The position numbers and the translations under genes are program-made. Of a stretch of 31,615 bases of DNA, positions 25,478 through 31,615 are shown piece by piece. Origin of the DNA: Cuniculiplasma sp052315315. Lineage in GTDB: Archaea > Thermoplasmatota > Thermoplasmata > Thermoplasmatales > Thermoplasmataceae. The DNA lies in NCBI GenBank assembly GCA_052315315.1, contig JBLSDE010000019.1, positions 1 through 31,615 of the forward strand, read 5' to 3'. Under the pieces are notes generated by a model. It made no database searches and had not been told where the DNA came from. It saw only the letters and a list, made by a program, of their open reading frames with translations. The first letter of the stretch is position 1. The number at the start of each line of letters is the position of its first letter.

Positions 25478-25795
25478 TTGAAAATTACAGAAAAAAACAT
25501 AATAAATATAATGGAGATGCTGAGCAAAATGGATATGATAGAGATCAAAAAAGGTGGAAAGTACAGAGTCTTGTCACAGAGCGGAAAGGATGATCCAATG
25601 GAGACGAATGGGGAATTCGCGGGATACACAATTCTTGGGGAAGATGGTGCACTGGTTTTCAAGGTTGATGGTGAAAAGGCTCTCCTGAGGCTTATACCGG
25701 TTTCCAATCTCATTGCAATAGAGTTCAGTCCTGACGAGATAGTGCAGGAAAAGAAGAAGGAAGTTTCCAGGGATTCCATCAACTACATCAGCTGA
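25478..25795 (+). CDS. Small uncharacterised protein
   Basis: 105 residues from a TTG, or 94 from the ATG at 25511. It starts with a helix (NIINIMEMLSKMDMIEI) and then a strand-rich part (GKYRVLSQSGK, GYTILGEDGALVFKVDGEKALLRLIPVSNLIAIEF), looking like a small beta-barrel domain with a short helical end. Family not recognised. It follows the winged-helix gene on the same strand. Its last 13 bases overlap the convergent thpR gene. Confidence 0.6.
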   Translation: MKITEKNIINIMEMLSKMDMIEIKKGGKYRVLSQSGKDDPMETNGEFAGYTILGEDGALVFKVDGEKALLRLIPVSNLIAIEFSPDEIVQEKKKEVSRDSINYIS

Positions 25796-26292
25796 TGGGA
25801 AAATATCTCCTCATAAACCGGACCGGTGCTGAGGAGAGTGCTCTTAAACAGACAAATTTTTTGAGGCCTGAAATCAAAGAATATTTCTGATCTGTATTTT
25901 TCCTCAATAATGCTTGTATCTGCGGGTCTCTTGAATCGTCCCAATGTGCAGTGAAGATATTTGTCTTCATCACTGAAGATTGAATTTTCATTCACAACTC
26001 TTTCCAGTTCCCATGAAAGGACAGGAATGAAGAGCACCCTGGCTTTCTTTGATCCAGTTGGAAAATGTTTCAGTCCTGAGCCTGAAATATTGAATGATTC
26101 CTTGGGAAGAATGAGCTTATCCCATAGTTTCCTTGACTCCTGAATGGATATTTCCCCAAGAAATTTCATTGTTATATGCATGTTATTAGATTCAACGATC
26201 TTAAAATCCTTAACAAACTGCCTGTGTATGATATCTGAAAGTTCATCATACCTTCTGATGAAAGGTACCGTGATTCCAATAAAGGCTCTCAC
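25783..26292 (-). CDS. thpR: RNA 2',3'-cyclic phosphodiesterase (ThpR/LigT)
   Basis: 169 residues, the usual 2H phosphoesterase size. The two H-x-T motifs are HITMKFLGE near residue 39 and HCTLGRFKR near residue 113; RAFIGITVP is the typical start. The enzyme opens 2',3'-cyclic phosphate ends of RNA and shows weak 2'-5' ligase activity in vitro; its cellular role in archaea is thought to be in RNA repair or tRNA metabolism. The start is a GTG at 26292. It shares a 42-bp divergent region with gcvH. Confidence 0.93.
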   Translation of the reverse strand: MRAFIGITVPFIRRYDELSDIIHRQFVKDFKIVESNNMHITMKFLGEISIQESRKLWDKLILPKESFNISGSGLKHFPTGSKKARVLFIPVLSWELERVVNENSIFSDEDKYLHCTLGRFKRPADTSIIEEKYRSEIFFDFRPQKICLFKSTLLSTGPVYEEIFSHQLM

Positions 26293-26304
26293 ATTCTTAT
26301 GAGA

Positions 26305-26315
26305 ATATTTATACT
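26305..26315 (+). promoter_or_regulatory. TATA box of gcvH
   Basis: ATATTTATACT is centred 25 bp upstream of the gcvH ATG at 26335, ideal spacing for a leaderless transcript. A small dyad, ATTCT-TATG-AGAAT, lies just to its left, between the two divergent genes. Confidence 0.6.
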
Positions 26316-26334
26316 ATTTTAATCTTACACAGCT

Positions 26335-26709
26335 ATGAGTGTAATCAAGGACGGACTCCTCTACGCAAAGACACATGAGTGGGTAAAGATCGAGGGAGAT
26401 ATTGCAACTGTTGGGGTGAGCGATTTTGCCCAGAAACAGTTAACCGATGTGGTATACGTTGATCTTCCCGATGTGAACAAAAAAGTCACTGCAGGAAAAC
26501 CAATGCTTACCATAGAATCGGTTAAGTCTGCAGAAGATGTCTTTTCGCCTGTGGACGGAACAATAATAGAAGTGAATGGTGAACTGGGCGATAAACCGGA
26601 GCTTATAAATCAGTCACCCTATGACTCATGGCTTGTGAAAATAAAGTTATCTTCAAACCCATCAGGCCTTATGAATTCACAGGACTACAGGAAATTCATT
26701 GGTGAGTAA
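26335..26709 (+). CDS. gcvH: Glycine cleavage system H protein
   Basis: 124 residues, the normal size. YAKTHEWVKIEGDIATVGVSDFAQKQLTDVVYVDLP is the standard opening; the lipoyl lysine is in ESVKSAED; NGELGDKPELINQSPYDSWLVKI completes the lipoyl domain. H protein shuttles the methylamine group of glycine between the P and T proteins on its lipoyl arm, and can also serve as a lipoate-assembly scaffold. No other glycine cleavage gene is nearby. Its TAA overlaps the ATG of the downstream rlmE by one base (TAATG), so both share the promoter. Confidence 0.96.
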   Translation: MSVIKDGLLYAKTHEWVKIEGDIATVGVSDFAQKQLTDVVYVDLPDVNKKVTAGKPMLTIESVKSAEDVFSPVDGTIIEVNGELGDKPELINQSPYDSWLVKIKLSSNPSGLMNSQDYRKFIGE

Positions 26710-27296
26710 TGGAAAGAAGAAAGGATATATACTACAGAAAGGCAAAAAAGCAGGGGTACAGCAGCAGGGCTGCCTATAAGCTGATTGAAATAGACAGAAA
26801 ATTTCCCATACTTTTTTCAGGAATGAGAGTACTGGAGATAGGGTCATCGCCGGGTGGATGGACAGATGTTATAATGGAAAGAAATCCCGAATTTCTTGTC
26901 TGTGTTGATCTCACAGCTCCAAAGACTCAATCAATTCCACTGAATATAAGAGGGGATATAACAAGGGAGGAGACATGGGAGACTATAAGAAATGCATCCA
27001 AGAACGGATTTGATCTCTTTCTTTCAGATGCAATGGCTCACACCACGGGTCAGCACGATCGTGATCATGCCATGTCAGTGGAAATATGCAGATCTGTTAT
27101 GGATCACTGCGACAATCTTCTTCTGGAGGACGGAACAGTCCTTCTCAAACAGTTTCAGGGAGATATGACTAAAGAATTCATAGACACATACAGAGGGAGA
27201 TTTAAGAAGGTCTACATAACAAAGCCATCCTCATCAAGATCTGAAAGCAGCGAGATATACATAATATTCTCAAGATTCAGAGGAAATTTTCAGTGA
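26709..27296 (+). CDS. rlmE: 23S rRNA 2'-O-ribose methyltransferase (FtsJ/RlmE family)
   Basis: 195 residues, a bare FtsJ core without the TRAM domain found in some archaeal members. The K-D-K-E catalytic set is visible: lysine in SRAAYKLIEID, aspartate in LFLSDAMAHTTG, lysine in VLLKQFQGD, glutamate in SRSESSEIYI. The S-adenosylmethionine loop is VLEIGSSPGGWTD. It methylates the 2'-hydroxyl of a uridine in the A-loop of 23S rRNA (E. coli U2552). It is co-transcribed with gcvH, and its last 27 bases overlap the convergent gene. Confidence 0.94.
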   Translation: MERRKDIYYRKAKKQGYSSRAAYKLIEIDRKFPILFSGMRVLEIGSSPGGWTDVIMERNPEFLVCVDLTAPKTQSIPLNIRGDITREETWETIRNASKNGFDLFLSDAMAHTTGQHDRDHAMSVEICRSVMDHCDNLLLEDGTVLLKQFQGDMTKEFIDTYRGRFKKVYITKPSSSRSESSEIYIIFSRFRGNFQ

Positions 27297-27899
27297 TCTT
27301 TCTATATCCTCTTTCAGTTCGTATTCAATAACCGCAATTCTTCTTACTTCCTTATTCTCCTCAACTGCTTTCCTTATCTCAGAGCATATCTGGGCACTTC
27401 TGCTCTCCTCCATTTTCTTCAGACCAGGATTTGTTTCAATTTCATTCTTCCAGTCAATAACAAATTCCTCAGGAGAATTCAGATTGAACTCTCTCCTCAT
27501 CATCCTTCTCTTTTTTCTTATATACCTTACAAGATCACGTATTCTGAAATTTTCCCCGTAGACGTCTCCGAAGGAGTCTTCATCCAGATCGATTCCTTTC
27601 ATTGGAACGTTTCTGTTCATGCCGTATGTTACCGCCTGTGTGTATATGGGTGGGGGAATCTCAACTTCACCGAATTTAGAGAGAATGGTGCCGTAAATAA
27701 CCTCATAATCGCCCATGGGAACAGTGAAGGGGGTTTCGATGAATTTCTTTAGACCTTCAAGTTCCTCAGGTGATATTCCAATGTAAATTAGCTGTGGTAT
27801 GTATTCGTACAGCTGATCCTTAACCTTTTCTCCTTCAGAAACGAGACCCTTAATGGCAAAGAGGATCTCAAAATTTTTGTCAACCTCAAGGATCTGCAT
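27270..27899 (-). CDS. Uncharacterised protein, partner of a COG1395-type regulator
   Basis: 209 residues, soluble and acidic. A strand-helix N-terminus (LEVDKNFEILFAIKGLVSEG ... PQLIYIGISPEELEGL), a PPPIYTQAVTYGMNRNVPMKGIDLDEDSF middle and a helical end with MEESRSAQICSEIRKAVEE then VRRIAVIEYE. The order recalls the TraB/PrgY fold (a 'IDxD' site in mid protein and an R-x-x-x-M-x-x-x-I helix near the end), but the standard GTxH motif is absent, so I do not assign it. It starts 3 bp after the stop of the regulator gene and is surely in its operon. Confidence 0.65.
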   Translation of the reverse strand: MQILEVDKNFEILFAIKGLVSEGEKVKDQLYEYIPQLIYIGISPEELEGLKKFIETPFTVPMGDYEVIYGTILSKFGEVEIPPPIYTQAVTYGMNRNVPMKGIDLDEDSFGDVYGENFRIRDLVRYIRKKRRMMRREFNLNSPEEFVIDWKNEIETNPGLKKMEESRSAQICSEIRKAVEENKEVRRIAVIEYELKEDIERSLKISSES

Positions 27900-27902
27900 C
27901 GT

Positions 27903-28850
27903 CTATCTTATGCCCTTTCTTTCTCTTTTTTCAAGAATGCGGGAAAGTCCGTTCTCCCTTATTTCATCTATGGAGATAACCTGGCAACCACCCAGGTAAT
28001 CCTTATTGGTCTTCTCTTCCACTATTATAAGCGTTTCCTTTTCCACGAAATCAGATATCTGTCTTATTGTTGGAACCCTGGATGCATTTTTTGAAAGTTC
28101 TTCGAACAGGCCCATTACAAGAAGATCCTTGTCCTCGTTCTTTCCCAGAGCATTGAACGGAAACTTCCTGAAGGTTTCAGTCATTATGCCAAGATCATTC
28201 AGGAGAGATCTTGCAAGCTTCACAAAGAAGTCGTCATCTACAGCCTCTTCCGGTATATCTTCCCATTCCCTGGCAATCTGAATCAGATCGAGTGTTTTAC
28301 TTATGTCTGCCTTTAGTATTTCAACAAGTTTTTCAAATACATCCAAAGTTGTCGAATTACCGGATTCGTAAAGGGAGATGGACCTTCTGGATAATCCTAT
28401 TCTTCCTGAAACATACCCTATGGAACTCCCTGATTTTATCCTCGCCTCCTGCATTTTCTTTCCATCTATGGGGACATAGAATCCACCAGGACCTGAATAT
28501 ATGTATGGTCTGTTACCCTTAATATATTCCATGAATGTGCCCATGGTCATTATGGGCATTCCATGCCTGAAATATACCACTCCATCCTCAAGAACGCCAT
28601 TTCCGTTTCTGATTCCAATGACAAGAGCAGAGATGTTGAAGGAGCAGGCAAACCTCTTCATTTCAATTACAATGTCAGTTTTGAGTGAATCTATATTATA
28701 CGTTATCTTTATGAGGTACGTTTCATCCCCATTTTTGGCTATAATATCGAATGCAAACACGCTGGATGCATTTTCTTCCGAAACGATAAAATCCTGTGTT
28801 CTCAGGAATGACTTTAACTGCCTGAGAATATCTGCCTTATACTCTTCCAA
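27903..28850 (-). CDS. COG1395-type archaeal HTH transcriptional regulator
   Basis: 315 residues, matching the archaeal 'putative HTH-type regulator' family in length and layout. The N-terminal third looks like a restriction-endonuclease-like or sensing domain (FDIIAKNGDETYLIKITYN). An XRE-type helix-turn-helix follows near residues 130-185: KKMQEARIKSGSSIGYVSGRIGLSRRSISLYESGNSTTLDVFEKLVEIL, with Q-E-A-R, G-x-S-x-R-x-I-x-x-Y-E hallmarks. The C-terminal third (VVEEKTNK... with EKETLIIVEEKT) repeats a small alpha/beta unit. The target genes are unknown. It leads a two-gene operon with the unknown gene at 27270. Confidence 0.85.
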   Translation of the reverse strand: MEEYKADILRQLKSFLRTQDFIVSEENASSVFAFDIIAKNGDETYLIKITYNIDSLKTDIVIEMKRFACSFNISALVIGIRNGNGVLEDGVVYFRHGMPIMTMGTFMEYIKGNRPYIYSGPGGFYVPIDGKKMQEARIKSGSSIGYVSGRIGLSRRSISLYESGNSTTLDVFEKLVEILKADISKTLDLIQIAREWEDIPEEAVDDDFFVKLARSLLNDLGIMTETFRKFPFNALGKNEDKDLLVMGLFEELSKNASRVPTIRQISDFVEKETLIIVEEKTNKDYLGGCQVISIDEIRENGLSRILEKRERKGIR

Positions 28851-28938
28851 TGTAATGGTATAAGAATATTCATGTATTTTATTTTTTCACTTGCCAATTC
28901 TTCATAGAGTAAAATTTGAATATGGATTCCCATGAAAT

Positions 28939-30687
28939 TTATCCAAGAAGGAATTTTTCCCTTATTTTCAGTACATTTTCTCCCGGATTTTCAATTTCCT
29001 TAACTACGTATTTTCCGGGTGGAGATTCCCCAAGAACTGCCTCCATTGAGTGCAGGATACCCTGCCTGAAGAGATGTACTTTTATCTTTTTTCCTGGTTT
29101 GTAGTCCTTCAGGTCATCGACCATTATTCTTGAATCTTCGGTCATATTTCTCATAAAATGCGAATCAAATTTGAAGTTGTCAATGGCAACAATTTCATCA
29201 TTTGGGGATATTCCGCATTTCTGTGCCGGTGAATTTTCCAGAACCGCATGGACAGTCTTTTTACCCGGTGGAACAAGTATGCCAAGAAATCCGTGAGGTT
29301 CCTTATTCTCTCCATAGACAGGATTAATTTCAAGCCCTATTCTTGCCAGTTCCTTCTGAAAATCAATATTTTCTGTGTCCTTCACATATTTGGAAAAGAA
29401 CGGGGCAAAGTCCAGTGAAGATATTTCAACAAGGGATGCGATAAAATCCTTTTCTGTATATCCCTTTCCATCCTTGTTATACTTATCCATCATATGTCGA
29501 AACAGATCATCAAGAGTCTTCTGGCCCTTAGTATATTCGCATATTCTTCCGCTTATCATGATACCAAGAATCTCCCCCTTGAGATAGTATGAAACATAAC
29601 TGTTGATATTATTTGGTGACTGTCTGTACAATTTTATCCATGCATCGAAAGAGGAATCTGATGCCGATTCATATCTGGTTCCAGGTATCATTTCGTACTG
29701 GAATATTATATTTGAAAGGTGCTTCAAATATTCCTCCCTTGTTATCAATCCTGCTCTCAAAAGCGTCAGGTTTCCATAAAAATTAGTTATTCCCTCTCCA
29801 ACCCATAGCATTGTTGTATAATTTTCTTCCTTGTAATTGAATGGGCCTAATTCCACAGGCCTTATTCTCTTAATATTCCAGAGATGGAAGAATTCATGGG
29901 CAACTATTTCCAGGAAATGTATGTATTTTGATCTTTCTGAGAAGCTGAATCTTTCAATGTCAATTGTATTTGAATTGAGGTGTTCTAAGCCACCGCCTCC
30001 ATTCTCATCTGTCAGATGAATTATAAACACATATCTCTTATAGGGAAGTGTTCCCATCATGGTTCTGTAAGTTTCAACTATCTTCTTTGTATCGTTGACA
30101 ATTCTTTCATCATCCTGATTTCCATTTCCGTATATGGCTATCTCATGCTCCTTGCCGTCAACATTGAAGAAATATGACCTGTGGAGACCAATTTCTATAG
30201 GACTGTCTACAAGAATGTCATAGTTAGTTGCCCTGAATCTGTTGTCTCCTATCTTTTCCAGTCCTGTCGATATCTTCCATTCTCCATAGGGTTTAATTAT
30301 AAGTTCAGAAGACTGGTCTTTGTATCCTTCGATGTACATGAATACGCTGGTTCCATTCAGATAGGCATGGGTGGAATCCATCTGGCTCTCCCTTACTGAA
30401 AATTCACCTGCATATACCTCATAGGATATAGTGAAGCTTCTGTTATTTCCATTCAATACCTTCCAGGTGGATTTATCCTTTCTCTGAATTTCCAGGAATT
30501 CATTTTCAGGTGTTCTTGCCTTTAAAAGTCTCACATTTCTGGCAAAATCCCTTATGGCATAAGACCCCGGTGTCCAAGCAGGCATGGTTATTAGAGTGAT
30601 CTCCTCGGACACACCATCAACGTTTATAGTGACCTGAAAAAAACTGTTCTGTGGCTCTCTCATCTCAAGAATGTAAGTAATTCTCAT
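28939..30687 (-). CDS. M61-family aminopeptidase with PDZ domain
   Basis: 582 residues, full family size. The N-terminal beta domain starts ITYILEMREPQNSFFQVTI and contains the signature MPAWTPGSYAIRDFARNV. The zinc site is VAHEFFHLWNIKRIRP (H-E-x-x-H) near residue 265, with WVGEGITNFYG about 50 residues later giving the third ligand. A PDZ domain lies at about residues 475-560 (GFLGILVP ... SPAQKCGISPNDEIVAIDNFKF). M61 enzymes (glycyl aminopeptidases) trim N-terminal glycine or alanine from peptides. There is no signal peptide, so it is likely cytoplasmic and may take peptides from the proteasome or tricorn system. The TATA-like TTTAAATAATATAC lies about 25-38 bp upstream. Confidence 0.95.
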   Translation of the reverse strand: MRITYILEMREPQNSFFQVTINVDGVSEEITLITMPAWTPGSYAIRDFARNVRLLKARTPENEFLEIQRKDKSTWKVLNGNNRSFTISYEVYAGEFSVRESQMDSTHAYLNGTSVFMYIEGYKDQSSELIIKPYGEWKISTGLEKIGDNRFRATNYDILVDSPIEIGLHRSYFFNVDGKEHEIAIYGNGNQDDERIVNDTKKIVETYRTMMGTLPYKRYVFIIHLTDENGGGGLEHLNSNTIDIERFSFSERSKYIHFLEIVAHEFFHLWNIKRIRPVELGPFNYKEENYTTMLWVGEGITNFYGNLTLLRAGLITREEYLKHLSNIIFQYEMIPGTRYESASDSSFDAWIKLYRQSPNNINSYVSYYLKGEILGIMISGRICEYTKGQKTLDDLFRHMMDKYNKDGKGYTEKDFIASLVEISSLDFAPFFSKYVKDTENIDFQKELARIGLEINPVYGENKEPHGFLGILVPPGKKTVHAVLENSPAQKCGISPNDEIVAIDNFKFDSHFMRNMTEDSRIMVDDLKDYKPGKKIKVHLFRQGILHSMEAVLGESPPGKYVVKEIENPGENVLKIREKFLLG

Positions 30688-30711
30688 GAATGATATCAGG
30701 GTTACATTTTT

Positions 30712-30725
30712 GTATATTATTTAAA
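30712..30725 (-). promoter_or_regulatory. TATA region of the M61 peptidase gene
   Basis: TTTAAATAATATAC on the minus strand is centred about 31 bp upstream of the ATG at 30687, consistent with a leaderless or very short-leader transcript. Confidence 0.5.
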
Positions 30726-30997
30726 GTGTATGAACTATACTTGAATTTGGTTTGATAAATTTTAATTTGAGATTCAGATAATCAATATTCTATATGGATA
30801 TTAAAGAGTATGTTTGCCTCAATCATGGAATTTCCAACAGTTGGGAAAGTATGGCAGGAATAAGGTTAATAATTTATGCTTTTCATTATATGGATTATAT
30901 AGAATAGGCAAAAGATTCATTCAAAAAATTTTGGAAATAGACAATATCTTAAAATTTTCATAATTTTCCATTGTTACTTACATCATGGACCTAGGAT
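30726..30997. other. AT-rich spacer beside the CRISPR array (candidate leader)
   Basis: About 270 bp with no coding frame, rich in A/T runs (for example near 30920-30970). If the array is transcribed rightward, this is the leader. If not, it is only flanking DNA beyond the old end of the array. Nothing else is recognised in it. Confidence 0.4.
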
Positions 30998-31031
30998 ATC
31001 AATCGAAATCTTCCCTTAAGGAAGGATTGAT
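30998..31031. other. Bulged hairpin next to the CRISPR array
   Basis: ATCAATC (30998-31004) pairs with GATTGAT (31025-31031), and CTTCC (31010-31014) pairs with GGAAG (31020-31024), around a 5-nt loop CTTAA with a 5-nt bulge on one side. It lies 12 bp from the first repeat. It could be a leader element or a structure at the end of an array transcript running leftward. Confidence 0.45.
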
Positions 31032-31043
31032 CATTTGGTGTGT

Positions 31044-31477
31044 TTTGAACACTAACTAGTTTTTCTGAAACAATATAACAGCTTATGTGTTATGCCAACT
31101 AATGAAACAGGACTTCCATACTAACTAGTTTTTCTGAAACAATGAGAAAAGGATCAGCTCAAGCTAAAGCATGGGGAAAAAACTTCCATACTAACTAGTT
31201 TTTCTGAAACCTGGGGTAAAAAAGGTTATAGGGATTAAATTTAAAGATTATACTTCCATACTAACTAGTTTTTCTGAAACAGAAGATCAGTTTTACTGAC
31301 TACGAAATACCGGAACTTTATCTTCCATACTAACTAGTTTTTCTGAAACTGTCCTTGAAAAGATCGGCAAGAAAACGAATGTAATCAACGCTTCCATACT
31401 AACTAGTTTTTCTGAAACTGAAAATGACAAAAAAAGTGGGTGCGGAAAACATAAATAACTTCCATACTAACTAGTTT
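31044..31477. CRISPR. CRISPR array, 28-nt repeat, 6 spacers, interrupted at its right end
   Basis: The repeat CTTCCATACTAACTAGTTTT followed by TCTGAAAC occurs exactly at 31113, 31183, 31253, 31322 and 31391 (28 nt each). A first copy at 31044-31071 keeps the last 21 bases but differs at four of the first seven. The seventh at 31459 is cut after CTTCCATACTAACTAGTTT (31477). Spacers are 41, 42, 42, 41, 41 and 40 nt and all different. The 3' end TCTGAAAC resembles the 8-nt crRNA handle of many type I and III systems (…TGAAAC/G), which favours rightward transcription; the degenerate left-end repeat argues the opposite. No cas genes are present here, so the type is unknown. Confidence 0.95.
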
Positions 31478-31615
31478 GGGTCATCGGACTTTCATGTGGG
31501 TTCATGGATAAAGCTGTAGATTACCGCACCTGAAATATATGGAAGTCTTCAGGTGCTCCTTATTTCTGAATCCATACGCCATCTTTTCTATGAGCGCTAT
31601 CTTTGAATTGATCCC
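31478..31615 (-). mobile_element. End of an ISL3-like insertion sequence inserted in a CRISPR repeat
   Basis: The seventh repeat stops abruptly and is followed by GGGTCATCGGACTTTCATGT, a plausible terminal inverted repeat beginning with G-G-G. The transposase stop codon lies 24 bp inside this end. The element continues beyond the window, so the other end and any target duplication (8 bp is usual in this family) cannot be seen. Confidence 0.7.
31502..31615 (-). CDS. ISL3-family transposase, C-terminal 37 residues only
   Basis: The minus-strand frame enters from the right edge and ends at TGA 31502-31504. It reads INSKIALIEKMAYGFRNKEH and then LKTSIYFRCGNLQLYP. The N-x-K-I-x-x-x-x-x-x-A-Y-G-F-R-N block is the characteristic end of ISL3 (IS204/IS1001/IS1096/IS1165-type) transposases. 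Whether the copy is intact cannot be judged from this piece. Confidence 0.75.
   Translation of the reverse strand, partial: GINSKIALIEKMAYGFRNKEHLKTSIYFRCGNLQLYP

Noticed and set aside
28501..28863. Plus-strand open frame of 120 codons
   Set aside because: Antisense to the COG1395-type regulator with its clear helix-turn-helix.

Overview
The window is a piece of an archaeal chromosome, most likely from the order Thermoplasmatales (the Thermoplasma / Ferroplasma / Cuniculiplasma group). This is inferred from gene content and style, not from a database search. The support is: AT-rich DNA of moderate GC; TATA-like boxes about 25-30 bp upstream of start codons with little or no leader; an archaeal tRNA-Glu without encoded CCA; a COG1395-type regulator; an RlmE-like FtsJ methyltransferase; an archaeal-type RmlA with a C-terminal left-handed beta-helix; and a cytochrome bd oxidase next to a futalosine-pathway (quinone) gene.

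Left third (1-10085), accessory island. It opens with two dead insertion sequences: an IS4/IS5-type DDE transposase with a frameshift, and an IS1634-like transposase that lacks its N-terminal region and has an in-frame TGA. Four AT-rich cell-surface genes follow: a large GT-C-like membrane protein with a PKD-like domain, two GT4 glycosyltransferases and a GT2 glycosyltransferase. They are separated by unusually long non-coding stretches that hold transposase relics. A tRNA-Glu(UUC) marks the edge of this island.

Middle and right (10281-30687), compact core. In order: a purine-type phosphoribosyltransferase and a tail-overlapping carbamate kinase; an MqnD/MqnA-like gene and a three-gene cytochrome bd operon (CydA, CydB-like, and an uncharacterised membrane protein); a divergent pair made of an unknown gene and an HxlR-type regulator, with a perfect 12-bp inverted repeat around the promoter; the dTDP-rhamnose operon rmlA-rmlD-rmlC-rmlB; a DUF47 (PhoU-like) / PiT pair; an overlapping pair of unknown genes; MarC; type I 3-dehydroquinate dehydratase divergent from a winged-helix gene; a small unknown gene; ThpR; GcvH-RlmE; an unknown gene with a COG1395 HTH regulator; and an M61 peptidase. 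Most convergent pairs touch or overlap at their 3' ends.

Right edge (30690-31615). A CRISPR array with a 28-nt repeat and six complete spacers of 40-42 nt begins with a degenerate repeat. Its seventh repeat is cut after 19 nt by the end of an ISL3-like insertion sequence, whose transposase C-terminus reads in from the right edge on the minus strand. No cas genes are in the window.

Functionally, the rml operon can supply dTDP-rhamnose to glycosyltransferases such as those in the left island. The MqnD-like protein and the bd oxidase fit a quinone-to-oxygen respiratory branch. I did not find a convincing complete new multi-gene system. The best leads are the hxlR operator, the third gene of the cyd operon, the unknown overlapping pair at 21985-23503, and the disrupted CRISPR array with ambiguous orientation.
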